Assembly: GCF_963668085.1 (NCBI RefSeq)
Contig: NZ_OY764059.1
Coordinates: forward strand, 1,116,001 to 1,180,000
Length of the DNA stretch: 64,000 nucleotides
Origin: an uncultured Ilyobacter sp.
GTDB lineage: Bacteria > Fusobacteriota > Fusobacteriia > Fusobacteriales > Fusobacteriaceae
Direction: 5' to 3'
Shown: positions 46,150 to 56,165 of the stretch, piece after piece
How the letters are laid out: each line of letters opens with the position of its first letter
How positions within the stretch are numbered: position 1 is the stretch's first letter
Position numbers and translations under genes: made by a program
Notes under the pieces: generated by a model
What the model saw: the letters and a program-made list of their open reading frames with translations, nothing else
Databases searched by the model: none
What the model was told of the DNA's origin: nothing

Positions 46150-46410
46150 ATAAAAGATAAAAAAATCGCACCAATAATAGAAAAACTTGTGCTCCTAGAG
46201 AACACAGAAAAAAAGAAGGACTGACCATAGAAAAAATAAAATTAAAAATATAATAATAAATATATTAAAGGAAAAAAACCTTCATCGAGTATAAGTTTTT
46301 TAAGGATATTCTCAAGATATGGTGTATCTTTAGATTATCTTTTTAGAAACAAACCCATTAAAATTTTCTCCCTAAGAAAGCCAGACCTAGGTCTGGCTTT
46401 CAAAACATAA
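46150..46410 (+). pseudogene. XRE-family repressor remnant
   Basis: Reads APREHRKKEGLTIEKI, then, after stops, a further open frame with YIKGKKPSSSISFLRIFS and RYGVSLDYLFRNKP, the second half of an XRE helix-turn-helix protein. Several stops separate the parts. Followed by a terminator at 46375-46401. Confidence 0.55.
46375..46402. terminator. Perfect palindromic terminator
   Basis: GAAAGCCAGA pairs with TCTGGCTTTC around CCTAGG. Confidence 0.7.
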
Positions 46411-46520
46411 GTGAAATGTAATATGAAACAGACTAAAACCTTATATTTATTTGATACTATGTTTACTAATAAAATTTTTATATATCGTTGCAATGGTTTA
46501 AAAATCCCAAAGGTGATACT

Positions 46521-46910
46521 ATGTATATTAATAAAATTAAAAGTATAATAGAGGATTATATAAGCAGCCTTAACTCCTCGGATATTTCCAAAATTATTTC
46601 TTTAGTTCACCGAGATATAGGTATTTACAGCATGAAAAATGGTGATATTGTAAAATTGGCTTTAGGTAAAGAGGAATTCAAGAGTATTCTAGAATCTTTT
46701 AACCTTGAATATCAATTTATCTACTGGAAAATTCTCAATAATAATATAAAAAAGGAAGCAGCTGAGATAACTATTAAACAAAAAATATTTTTTATGGAAG
46801 ACATCCCTAATGGCCCTGAAGCCTGGGATATGGAGGAACAGACTTCAAAAATGGTTTTTAAATTTGAAAAATTAAAGATTAAAAATATTTTTATAATACA
46901 CAGTAAATAA
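46521..46910 (+). CDS. NTF2-like domain protein, paralogue 2
   Basis: 129 residues from ATG at 46521 (AGGTGATACT before it). Differs from paralogue 1 at scattered residues and retains IYSMKNGD, GKEEFKSILESF, EYQFIYWKIL and the FFMEDIPNGPEAWDM stretch. The pair lies in duplicated DNA; divergence suggests selection retains the protein. Confidence 0.65.
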   Translation: MYINKIKSIIEDYISSLNSSDISKIISLVHRDIGIYSMKNGDIVKLALGKEEFKSILESFNLEYQFIYWKILNNNIKKEAAEITIKQKIFFMEDIPNGPEAWDMEEQTSKMVFKFEKLKIKNIFIIHSK

Positions 46911-46971
46911 GCTAAACATAGTGCTTATTAAGCTTAAACTTTTTATTATGATTTTAAAGAGGTGTTTTATT

Positions 46972-47133
46972 ATGAAAAAAATAGACAAAGTAATGACCAA
47001 TTCGGAGTATCAGGAATTATTAAACGAGTTCAAAAAGCTCGAAATGGAAGAGGAGATAACTGGGAAGGACAATAGTGTCCGAATGAACAAGATCAAAGAA
47101 ATCCTTGAAATCGACGAAAAAGAAGATGATTGA
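46972..47133 (+). CDS. Small acidic protein, 53 residues
   Basis: From ATG at 46972 with AGAGGTG before it. Helical, charged (MKKIDKVMTNSEYQELLNEF). 61 bases after the NTF2-like gene, so possibly co-transcribed. A hairpin GGCC-TAGAA-GGCC plus T run ends the unit at 47141-47160. Function unknown. Confidence 0.5.
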   Translation: MKKIDKVMTNSEYQELLNEFKKLEMEEEITGKDNSVRMNKIKEILEIDEKEDD

Positions 47134-47271
47134 ATATAGGGGCCTAGAAGGCCTTTTTATTTTTCCAAATCAATTTTTTATAAAAATTGTAAAGTAAAAT
47201 TATAGGTACTACACCAAAAATTAATAACAACTTTTACTAGTATGCCTTCCTCTTGGAATGGCAACACTTTT

Positions 47272-48105
47272 TTAGACAACTTTTTTAAGGTTATTCATTC
47301 TGTACTCTACTGGCGTTTGATAACCAAGAGAAGAGTGGATTCTGTGGTTATTAAACCAGTTAACATAATCTAATAATTCATAATTTAATTCTTCTAAGGA
47401 ATCAAAATAAACTCCATTTATAAATTCCGTCTTTATGGTTTTGAAGGTGGCTTCTGCCACTGCATTATCGTATGGACACCCTTTCATACTTAAAGAACGC
47501 CTAATATTAAAGGTTTCTAGCGTTCTTTTTATTAATTGATTATTAAATTCATTTCCACGGTCCGTATGGAAAATTTTAACCTTTTGTAGGTTTCCTTTCA
47601 CTTTTGAAAAAGCTCTTGCTACCAACTGGGCATCTTTGTTTTTTCCAGAGCTATAACCTATGATTTCTCTGTTAAAAAGATCTATTAAGACACAGATATA
47701 ATTCCAGGCCTTACCTACCCTGACGTAGGTTAAATCGCTAACTACAACTTGTAGATGATCCTTTTTGTTAAAATTACGCTCAACTAAATTAGCCAACTCT
47801 TCTTCATTGACTTTGTCGTGATGTGGCTTAAAATTTGCGATTATATATTTTGATACCAACCCATTTTGTTTCATGATTGAGCTTATTCGTCTTCTGGAAA
47901 TTTTATGTCCCAGTTTAAAAAGCTCAAATTTTATTCTTCTGGTTCCATAGTTTCTTCTACTCTCTTCAAAAATATCTTTGATTAGTTCTATTAAAGGAGA
48001 GATGTTATTTTTAATTTTAGACTTGTAATAATAGATACTTCTAGAAATCTCAAGGACTTGGCACATTGCTGATACAGAGTATTTGTGAATATTATTTTTA
48101 ATCAC
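47272..48105 (-). CDS. IS3 transposase OrfB (DDE integrase)
   Basis: 277 residues. DDE motif: VVSDLTYVR, HTDRGNEFN and DNAVAEATFKTIKTE. Probably made as an OrfAB fusion by -1 shift at TTTAAAG on the minus strand (48138-48144), where OrfA reads T TTA AAG and the -1 frame is open on both sides. Appears intact. Confidence 0.88.
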   Translation of the reverse strand: MIKNNIHKYSVSAMCQVLEISRSIYYYKSKIKNNISPLIELIKDIFEESRRNYGTRRIKFELFKLGHKISRRRISSIMKQNGLVSKYIIANFKPHHDKVNEEELANLVERNFNKKDHLQVVVSDLTYVRVGKAWNYICVLIDLFNREIIGYSSGKNKDAQLVARAFSKVKGNLQKVKIFHTDRGNEFNNQLIKRTLETFNIRRSLSMKGCPYDNAVAEATFKTIKTEFINGVYFDSLEELNYELLDYVNWFNNHRIHSSLGYQTPVEYRMNNLKKVV

Positions 48106-48460
48106 ATTTACTTTCGTCCTAAAATCAGCGCCGCCTGCTTTAAAATATCATTCTCCATTTCAAGCTGCTTATTTCGCTTACGAAGTTCAATAAGTTCTTG
48201 TTCTTCAGGGGTACGATTATCTTTTCCATTAAAAGAGCCACTAGTTTCAGATTGGTTTATCCATTTATTTAATAATGAGGCAGAGATATCATATTCTCTT
48301 ACGATATCACATTTACGCTTTCCATTTAGATGCAATAGAACTAATTGATTTTTAAATTCATCTGTGTAGGTACGACGTTTTCTCTTCTGGTTTGATATGG
48401 TCATGATTATTCTCCTTTGGTTTTATATTTTATTTTACATGACCTTAAGAAAACTGTCCA
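47273..48460 (-). mobile_element. IS3-family insertion sequence
   Basis: About 1.19 kb with OrfA and OrfB in the IS3 order. Imperfect terminal repeats: tagacaacttttttaagg (47273-47290) and the complement of ccttaagaaaactgtcca (48443-48460), 14 of 18 matching. The OrfB stop codon falls in the left terminal repeat. A target duplication could not be fixed with confidence. Confidence 0.85.
48108..48404 (-). CDS. IS3 transposase OrfA (helix-turn-helix)
   Basis: 98 residues: YTDEFKNQLVLLHLNGKRK helix-turn-helix, then a leucine-zipper tail (ELIELRKRNKQLEMENDILK). Ends just before OrfB and overlaps its frame. Confidence 0.88.
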   Translation of the reverse strand: MTISNQKRKRRTYTDEFKNQLVLLHLNGKRKCDIVREYDISASLLNKWINQSETSGSFNGKDNRTPEEQELIELRKRNKQLEMENDILKQAALILGRK

Positions 48461-48568
48461 ACATATTGTAACCTATCCATCTTTTAATATCTCATATTTA
48501 CACCAAGTTTGGGATATTCCTATTATTTTATGTCCAAAATATCATTATTGTTTATTTTAAAATGAGGT

Positions 48569-49555
48569 CTATTTAAAATCTGAATGCACTACTTTTATGA
48601 TGATATTTCCAAGCTTTTCTCCTTTTTCTACGTACTTGTAGGCCTCTGAAATTTCTTCTAAAGTATAGCTTCTGTCTACTACCGCATGAAATTTTTCTTC
48701 TTCTATTAGTTTTTTAATTAGAAGTATACTTCTCTTTATGTTTGCAGGAAAGGGAAAAGCAGTTTTCTTGTTTTTAAATAAGAATTTTATAAAAGGAGTT
48801 ATAAATGGCAGAAATAGATTTTGTGCCATATAACCTAAGTCTGAAGAAACATAAACTCCACCATTTTTCAGTATCGATCTGCATTTGAAAAAAGAACTCT
48901 TACCTACAGTGTCAAAAACAAATTGGTATTTCTGATTAGATTTTGTAAAATCTTCACTGGTAAAGTCTATCACCTCATCTGCCCCCAATGATTTTACCAA
49001 ATCCTTATTCTTTTCCTTGCAAACTGCAGTAACATGAGCTCCGTAATATTTTAAAAGTTGAACGACACTTGAACCTATAGCCCCAGTAGCACCGTTTACC
49101 AGGACTTTATGGCCGGCTTTTAGATCGACTTTGTTGATGAAATTATACGCATAATGAGCACCCTCTATACCAGCAGCAGCCTGTTCCAGACTTACATTTT
49201 TGGGTATAATAAAGGCCTTCTCCTCTGAAATTTTCAAATACTCTGCGTGTGATTCTAGCCCTTGATCATCAAAGCCAAAAACTTTGTCCCCTTTTTTTAG
49301 AGAAGTAGCATTTTTTCCAGTTTCTTCTACTATACCTGAAAACTCGCTTCCTGAAATCTCAAGTTTTGGTTTGAATATTCCTGTAGCGACTCTGGTTAAA
49401 AGTGGTATTCCCCTTAGAGTTGCACAGTCTGTTCTGTTTACTGAAGTTGCATATACTCTTATCAAGACCTCCTTGTCATTGGGAACTGGCTTTTCTATCT
49501 TTTTTATCTGAAGTATGTCTGGTGAACCATATTTTTCATGAACAACTGCTTTCAT
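48569..49555 (-). CDS. Zinc-free MDR quinone oxidoreductase
   Basis: 328 residues. GHKVLVNGATGAIGSSVVQL is the NADP-binding loop; the N-terminal GroES-like domain has SGSEFSGIVEETG. Lacks the zinc-binding cysteines of zinc ADHs, as quinone oxidoreductases do. Ribosome site AGGAGG. Confidence 0.88.
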   Translation of the reverse strand: MKAVVHEKYGSPDILQIKKIEKPVPNDKEVLIRVYATSVNRTDCATLRGIPLLTRVATGIFKPKLEISGSEFSGIVEETGKNATSLKKGDKVFGFDDQGLESHAEYLKISEEKAFIIPKNVSLEQAAAGIEGAHYAYNFINKVDLKAGHKVLVNGATGAIGSSVVQLLKYYGAHVTAVCKEKNKDLVKSLGADEVIDFTSEDFTKSNQKYQFVFDTVGKSSFFKCRSILKNGGVYVSSDLGYMAQNLFLPFITPFIKFLFKNKKTAFPFPANIKRSILLIKKLIEEEKFHAVVDRSYTLEEISEAYKYVEKGEKLGNIIIKVVHSDFK

Positions 49556-49900
49556 TTTATTCCTCCTATTTCACATTTATATGACAATTAGAGCAGACAA
49601 AAACTCTATAATAATTTACTTCTTTTTATTAATCTTCCTGCCGATTTAAGATGTCTGAAGTTCTAATCCTATTTAAAATAGATTCTCGGAATTTACAAAA
49701 AATTATTCTGAATTATTTAGTATTATAGTTTTAACTTTACTTAAGTATGAGATATAATTGGGAGATATTTAAGATAAAAGTCAATTTGATAAAAAAATTG
49801 ACTTTTTAAAAAAATTAAATGATTTTTTACATTTTTTAAGTATAATGCTTTAAAATGTCAGAAAATTTAATTTTTTTAAACATGAAAAGGAGGTTTGGCC

Positions 49901-51148
49901 ATGGGGACAGCTGTAAAAATTGCCCTAATAAGCCACTGTATCAGCAATATAATAGTTACTTTGGTTATTTTTTCCCTGTGGAGACAAAACAAGAGTCGGT
50001 TTAATGGGATTTCCAGTTGGATGTTCTCTTTCTTGCTTCAGGCTGTTGGGATGCCCCTTATTTTCATGAGAGGAATTATTCCGGATTTTTTTTCCATAGT
50101 ACTAAGCAACACTTTGATTGTTGCAGGATCAGTTATACTTTATTTTGGATTCGGAGATTTTATAAATGAAAAAATATTAAGATGGCCATATTTGACGGCA
50201 GTTGGTGTTTTTTTTATTTTTTACACTTATTTTGGAGTAATCTCTCCCAATCTATATATGAGATTAACGCTGATTTATTTTTCTGTGGCAATTATAAATT
50301 TCCAGTGTGTCAGAATTCTCTGGAAAAACAAGGATTCAAATATGGCTATTAATTACGAGCTGACAGGTGGGATAATTTTTTTCTCTGGACTATTTTATCT
50401 CGGAAGTATGTTTGATAACCTCTATAATCATTATGACATTGATTTTTTTTCCAAGGGTCTGCGTTTTGTTACACTTATTATCGTAAGTCAGTTGATAAAA
50501 ATTATAGTGACATTTTCTATTATGATCATGGTAAACAGAAGACTTCTTTTGACTCTAGAAGACGAATCTGTTGCAAAAGAAAATCTAATGAAAGAGCTAG
50601 AATATCAGGCAAGAGTAGATATTCTTACCAATATATGGAACAGAAGGACATTAGAAAAAAGGTTAGAAGAGGAATTAATGAGAGCTAAAAAGTATAGGGG
50701 CAAAATGTCTCTTATTTTACTGGATATTGATTATTTCAAGAAAGTAAACGATACCTTCGGACATCCCGTAGGTGACTCTGTACTAAAAAAGATAGTCGAG
50801 ATATTAAAAGACAATCTCAGAAAAACTGATTTTATAGGTCGCTGGGGTGGAGAAGAGTTCATTGTGGTCTGTGCCGAAACAGATGAAAAAACAGTATGGA
50901 AAGTAGCAGAAAAATTGAGAAAGGCCGTGGATAATTATGATTTTAAATTAGATATCCCTCTAACCATCAGCTTAGGTACCGCTACATTTGACAACATTGA
51001 AAGTTTAGACGAAATTTTGAAGCGAGCAGATATTAATATGTATAAGGCCAAAAGAAAAGGCAGAAATATAACCCATCCTGATATCTGTAATAAAATAGAT
51101 AAGGAAAACCCAGTAGATAGTCTGGAAATTTTGAATTCCACAATATAA
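49901..51148 (+). CDS. Membrane diguanylate cyclase
   Basis: 415 residues from ATG at 49901 (AGGAGG six bases before). Six or seven membrane helices, then a GGDEF domain with LLDIDYFKKVNDTFGHPVGD and RWGGEEF at about residue 315. RKTD five residues before is a product-inhibition I-site. Catalytically complete, so it should make c-di-GMP. Confidence 0.92.
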   Translation: MGTAVKIALISHCISNIIVTLVIFSLWRQNKSRFNGISSWMFSFLLQAVGMPLIFMRGIIPDFFSIVLSNTLIVAGSVILYFGFGDFINEKILRWPYLTAVGVFFIFYTYFGVISPNLYMRLTLIYFSVAIINFQCVRILWKNKDSNMAINYELTGGIIFFSGLFYLGSMFDNLYNHYDIDFFSKGLRFVTLIIVSQLIKIIVTFSIMIMVNRRLLLTLEDESVAKENLMKELEYQARVDILTNIWNRRTLEKRLEEELMRAKKYRGKMSLILLDIDYFKKVNDTFGHPVGDSVLKKIVEILKDNLRKTDFIGRWGGEEFIVVCAETDEKTVWKVAEKLRKAVDNYDFKLDIPLTISLGTATFDNIESLDEILKRADINMYKAKRKGRNITHPDICNKIDKENPVDSLEILNSTI

Positions 51149-51161
51149 ATAAAATTATTTC

Positions 51162-51190
51162 TTGACATATATCTGTAAAAATGATAGAAT
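51162..51190 (+). promoter_or_regulatory. Promoter of the cold-shock gene
   Basis: TTGACA (51162-51167), 17-bp spacer, TAGAAT (51185-51190). A leader of about 115 bases follows, long as in cold-shock mRNAs. Confidence 0.75.
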
Positions 51191-51311
51191 CTTTCTTAGT
51201 GATTCAGAATAAAATTTAATTCTAATTTTCGTTCAATACTTTATAAGTTTTGTGATGATTTAGTTAAAAATTGTTCTAGATTTCAAAACAAAATTTATGG
51301 AGGTATTACAA

Positions 51312-51512
51312 ATGGCAAACGGAACAGTAAAATGGTTTAATGCAGAAAAAGGATTCGGATTTATCACTTCTGAGGATGGAACTGATGTATTCGCACACTT
51401 CTCTGAAATTCAAAAAGATGGATTCAAATCTTTAGAAGAGGGAGAGCAAGTTACTTTTGAGATCACTAAAGGTCAAAAAGGTCCTCAAGCTTCTAACATC
51501 AAAACTGTATAA
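51312..51512 (+). CDS. cspA: Cold-shock protein
   Basis: 66 residues from ATG at 51312 (GGAGG before it). [15 protein letters not shown] and DVFAHFSEI are RNP1 and RNP2 motifs of the OB-fold. Chaperones RNA. Terminator follows at 51525-51553. Confidence 0.96.
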   Translation: MANGTVKWFNAEKGFGFITSEDGTDVFAHFSEIQKDGFKSLEEGEQVTFEITKGQKGPQASNIKTV

Positions 51513-51524
51513 TTAAAAAAAATT

Positions 51525-51553
51525 AAAGCTGTCTTAAATGACAGCTTTTTTTA
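51525..51553 (+). terminator. Rho-independent terminator
   Basis: AAAGCTGTC pairs with GACAGCTTT, then T residues. Confidence 0.85.
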
Positions 51554-51760
51554 TTTGTATAATAATCCAGTCTTAATATGAGTTTCTTTTTTTATTATTT
51601 ATTAACTTTCTACTTTCTCCCTTTTTACTCTACCTAGCCCGTTGCTCCTCTATACTCGATTTTACAGTAATTTATATGAAGTTATCACTTTAATTTTTAG
51701 TAGTTTCAAGTAAAATATGTTATAATGTTGTTTAGATCAATAGAATGGGAGAAAAAAGTT

Positions 51761-53380
51761 ATGAATCTTATAGAATTTCAAAATGTTTCAAAATCATTTT
51801 TTACTCAAAAATTATACAAAAAAGTTAATTTAGAAATAAACTCTGGAGACAAAATAGCCCTTACGGGGCATAATGGTACTGGAAAATCTACCTTTATAAA
51901 ACTTATTACTGGTGAAGAAGACCCTGACTATGGTCAAGTTATAATAAATGAAGAGATTAGTTTTTCTTGCTTTGATCAATTTGGCAGAGTAGATCAAAAT
52001 ATGAAAGTAGAAGATCTGTTAAATATTCCTTTTGAAGATGTGATCGCAACACAAACTGAACTAGAACTTATATCCGCTCAATTTTCAGATGATGCTAAAG
52101 AGAATGAGGCTATTATGGAAAAATATGCCCTTGTTTCAGATAAATTTGAGAGCCTAGGAGGATACTCTTACATCCATATACAATCGGAATTCATAGATGT
52201 ATTTGGAATAGGGGATAAACTGGGAAAAAAATTCAGAGAATTAAGCGGAGGAGAAAAGCAGTATATAAGGCTTGCAATGACACTCTTTAGCAACTCTGAT
52301 CTGATAATTCTAGATGAACCGTTATCATATTTTGACAAGAAAAAAACAGCTTGGCTTTCAAGCTATATTTCAGAAAGCACTAAAGCCTTTGTGGTTGTTT
52401 CTCATAACGTTGACTTTATAAGAGGTATTGCTAATAAGATACTTGATATAGACAATAAAACTATCACAGCCTATGAATGTGACTATCGGAACTTCCTTAA
52501 GGAGAAAAAATTAAAACTTTCAGAAGAGAGAAAGCAAAACCAAAAGACTGATCTGGTTATAGAGGAAACTCAGTTAAGTGTTCACAGAAAAGTTAAACTT
52601 TTGGAAAAAGTAGATAATAAACATGCTCATGCCGTAATATTACGTAGAATGAGAAGAGAGCTTAAAAAACTGGAAAAACAGAAAATTGAATTTTCTCCTG
52701 AGTACAAGTATGAATATGCCGCTGCTCCAGAGGATTTCTTTACTAAAAACAGGGATATCGGTGAAAACATGGTCACTTTATCTAGAGTCTCTAAAGAATT
52801 TCCAGATAAATTTCTCTATAAAGATGCAGATCTTGAGATATTAAAAGACAGTAAAATCTGCATTGTGGGAGAGAACGGTTCTGGAAAATCCACTCTCCTT
52901 AGAATACTCGCAGGGAAAGAAACACCTACAAGCGGTATGGTAGAGATAAACGAGAAGGCTAAAATATCTTTTATAGAGCAGGAAACTGTTTTAGAAAATG
53001 AGCAGCTCTTTATAAAAGATTATCTAAAGGACAAGACAGGTCTGTCAGATGACTTTATAGAGGCTGCTATAGACTCACTGTATAACCACGACCCTGAATT
53101 TAGAGACAAAAAATTGTACATGTTATCTGGTGGAGAGAAAAAGAGACTCGAGATCTTTGCTCACATCCTATCAGAAACAGACGTCTTAATAATCGATGAA
53201 CCTTCAACATATATGGATGACTATTCTAGAAACACAATAGCAAACATGCTCTTAGAATATCCAGGAGCTGTCATAATGGTGACCCATGACAAAGCTCTGC
53301 TTAGAAAAATAGATTTCCAACTTTATGATATCCGTGACAACAGATTCAGAATAAAAGAACAAGGAAACAAAGCTGTATAA
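51761..53380 (+). CDS. ABC-F ATPase
   Basis: 539 residues from ATG at 51761. Two ABC domains without membrane helices: TGHNGTGKST with LSGGEKQYIRLAM and LDEP, then VGENGSGKST with LSGGEKKRLEI and IDEPSTYMDD. The linker is charged and helical. ABC-F proteins act on stalled ribosomes; some give antibiotic resistance. Subtype not assignable by eye. Confidence 0.9.
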   Translation: MNLIEFQNVSKSFFTQKLYKKVNLEINSGDKIALTGHNGTGKSTFIKLITGEEDPDYGQVIINEEISFSCFDQFGRVDQNMKVEDLLNIPFEDVIATQTELELISAQFSDDAKENEAIMEKYALVSDKFESLGGYSYIHIQSEFIDVFGIGDKLGKKFRELSGGEKQYIRLAMTLFSNSDLIILDEPLSYFDKKKTAWLSSYISESTKAFVVVSHNVDFIRGIANKILDIDNKTITAYECDYRNFLKEKKLKLSEERKQNQKTDLVIEETQLSVHRKVKLLEKVDNKHAHAVILRRMRRELKKLEKQKIEFSPEYKYEYAAAPEDFFTKNRDIGENMVTLSRVSKEFPDKFLYKDADLEILKDSKICIVGENGSGKSTLLRILAGKETPTSGMVEINEKAKISFIEQETVLENEQLFIKDYLKDKTGLSDDFIEAAIDSLYNHDPEFRDKKLYMLSGGEKKRLEIFAHILSETDVLIIDEPSTYMDDYSRNTIANMLLEYPGAVIMVTHDKALLRKIDFQLYDIRDNRFRIKEQGNKAV

Positions 53381-53446
53381 AACAGATTTTATCCAGTTGT
53401 TTCTTTATTGGTAAATGAGCCAATAATATTAAAAAATAATTTAAAC

Positions 53447-53492
53447 TCTTCTGCCTACTAGATTAAATCTTTTAAGCAGGAGGGTTTTTTAT
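53447..53492 (+). terminator. Rho-independent terminator
   Basis: ACTCTTCTGC pairs with GCAGGAGGGT, including G-U pairs, followed by T residues; it ends the ABC-F gene. Confidence 0.6.
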
Positions 53493-53583
53493 ATTATAAT
53501 ATCCGCCTCTGATTATTTACTTTTAAACAATAGGAGGGTATAATTTTTTTATTATGCAAATAATTAACTAAGGGGGTAGTCAG

Positions 53584-54078
53584 ATGAAAATAAAGAGTGA
53601 ATGCCGTCTAGACAGGGAAAAGGTAATGAGTATGTTGAGTAAAATTACACTTTTCGGAGGATTCCAGAGAAATAATCTTGAAGACCTTCTAGATAACCTA
53701 AGTGAAATTTCCATAGAAAAAGGTGAGATTATATTTAAGGAGGGAGATTCTCCTAGTGATATTTATATAGTTTTAGAGGGAAGGGCAGAGTTCTTTTTAA
53801 AGGGAGAAAAGTTTCTTGATATAGAAAAGGGATTTAGTATGGCAGAAACGGCAGTCGTAGGGATACAAAAACATGTCTTTACTGCTATAGCTGCTACTGA
53901 CATGGAGCTTTTAGTTCTTTCAAAGAATAAACTTATGGAACTGTTTAATGAAAATAAAGATATTTTCAGTCTCCTTATTTTAAATATTGCAAGAGAACTG
54001 GCAAGAGGAGTGGCCCTTTTCGGGGACCAGAAACTCCTATATACTTCCATGAAAAGTAAAAGAAGCGAAGAAAAATAA
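53584..54078 (+). CDS. Cyclic-nucleotide-binding domain protein
   Basis: 164 residues. GEIIFKEGDSPSDIYIVLEGRAEFF is a cNMP-binding roll. There is no helix-turn-helix domain, so it senses a ligand without obvious DNA output. Terminator at 54172-54196. Confidence 0.85.
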   Translation: MKIKSECRLDREKVMSMLSKITLFGGFQRNNLEDLLDNLSEISIEKGEIIFKEGDSPSDIYIVLEGRAEFFLKGEKFLDIEKGFSMAETAVVGIQKHVFTAIAATDMELLVLSKNKLMELFNENKDIFSLLILNIARELARGVALFGDQKLLYTSMKSKRSEEK

Positions 54079-54171
54079 GGGCTCAGTTGTTTTAGTTCAT
54101 CAAATTTCTAATGAATTGTTAGATAGAGATGATTTACAAAAACAACAGAATATTATAATATTTTCCCGTAA

Positions 54172-54196
54172 AAAAAAGGCCCCTACGGGCCTTTTG
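54172..54196 (+). terminator. Rho-independent terminator
   Basis: AAAGGCCC pairs with GGGCCTTT around CTAC. Confidence 0.85.
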
Positions 54197-54325
54197 GACA
54201 AGGGGGAAAGTATAACAACTCCTCAAATCCCAGGAGCTTGAATGTAACACCTCTTAAATCTCACCTATCCTACTGTGCAAATATTAAAATACAATTAATT
54301 CGATACCTCTAAAAAACTAGAACTA

Positions 54326-56005
54326 TTAAAAATTTGAGGCTAATTTCTCAGTAGAATTATAATCTTTATGCCATCTTATAAATTCAAGATAAGTCATGGG
54401 TTTGGCATAGTGATAGCCCTGGGCAAAGTCACATCCCATATTCTGAAGTATTTCTACTGATTTTATGGTCTCCACCCCTTCTGCTACAACTTCCATTCCT
54501 AAGGTGTGTCCAATGTCTATAGTTGACTGGACAAGGGCCCTCATCCTTTCATTTGTTTTTATATCCTTTATAAACATCCTGTCGATCTTTATTATATCAA
54601 AAGGTAATTTCTGCATATAGGACAAAGTAGAATAGCCTGTCCCGTAGTCATCTAGAGAGAAATTAATTCCCATTTTTTTTAAATCATCCATGGCAGAGGC
54701 AGTTTTTTTAAAACTATCTATACTATCTCTTTATAAAATTTCTAATTCTAATCTATGAATGGGAAGGGATTTTCTCTTATATGCTTCTATATATTTTTTG
54801 ATTTTAGGATTTTCAAGAATTTTTAAAGGAATATTTACAGAAAAATTGATATTTATATCTTCTTTTTCCATATTTTTAATTTCCGAAAAAGCTGTTTTTA
54901 TAACCCATTCTGTCACTGTATTGATCATCGATGTCTTTTCTATATAGGGGATAAAAGCATCAGGAGGAATTAGTCCTTTTTCTGGATGACTCCACCTTAT
55001 GAGAGCTTCGACTCCCTCTACTTCCCCAGACTTAAGATTGATTTTAGGGTGATAAGTTAGAAAAAACTCCCTATTATTTATTGCTCTAGGAATCTCCAGT
55101 GAAAGATCAAAATTTTTATTTAAATGTTCACTTAATTCTGGATAATACACTTCATAAAAGTTAAGATTTTTCCTAGCCGACCTTCTTGCTATTTCAGCCT
55201 TCTGCAAAACTTCTGTATTACTACCACTCCACGGGCTTATTCCTATAAAATAACTAGGAAAATAAGCCATATTTTTTTCTTTTATTGCCTTATAAAAAGT
55301 CTTGTACACGACTTTAAAATTGTCCTTCATCTCTGAATCTGAAAAAATAATTGCAAACTTGTCCTCTTCAAGGTGAAATACATTTTGCTGTTTATCATTT
55401 ACATCTTTCTTATTAAAAATTTTTACAAAAATATCAGATATTTTATGTATAAAATCCTTAGCATAATCAAGTCCTAAATTTTCTATCATTTTGGGATACT
55501 CTTCAAATTTTATAACTGCTATATGTTCGTCAGGATGGTAGTCTCTAGCCATATTTTCAAAATAATTTTTATTGGGAAGCTTGGTAATTGGGTTATAGAG
55601 GGTAATCGAACTGAGTCTGTCGATAATATTTAAAAGATATTCTATAACCACTCCTGAAATATACCCAGTAAATATGTAAAAAAACAGCCTAAACAGCCAG
55701 CTAGCCTTTTCCTGCATAAGCATCGTCGTCGTATCTGCAGGCATAAAAGGTCCTAAAAAAAATCCGCCTGTTATTCCTAAAAAAGCTCCACCAAATGGTC
55801 CTAAAACAAAACCACCTATTATTATTGCTGAAAGTTCTAAATAAACATATGAATTTTTAGTCCCACCTGAATAAAAAATAAAAAAGGCGATCAAGAGCTG
55901 TATGGACACTATGAAAATCATAAATAAAATTTTTCTGACGAGACTGGTTTTATTCCAAATTATTATTTTTTCTATTCCGGTTATTACATCCACCAAACCT
56001 ATCAC
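54326..56005 (-). pseudogene. Membrane GGDEF-EAL protein with in-frame TAA
   Basis: The gene reads continuously except for one TAA at 54731-54733. N-terminus: four to five membrane helices shared with the gene at 56690. GGDEF is degenerate (HLEEDKFAII). EAL: GVEALIRWSHPEKG before the stop; DYGTGYSTLSYMQKL after it, in the same frame, with 13 codons between the stop and the first ATG. The stop lies at the second Glu of the EITE motif, a metal ligand in active EALs. Without suppression this is a broken c-di-GMP phosphodiesterase. GTG start at 56005 is uncertain. Confidence 0.8.
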
Positions 56006-56165
56006 CCCAAGTAAGTATTTTTGTTATTTTACAGTATATATTATTCTTTTTCAACAAAATAAAGAGATTTAAGATAAAAGTTACAATTTATGTACTGTAA
56101 AAGGATTATACATATTTATATGGTATTTTCTTTTTAAGTATATTAATTTTATTGAAGGAGGTTTT

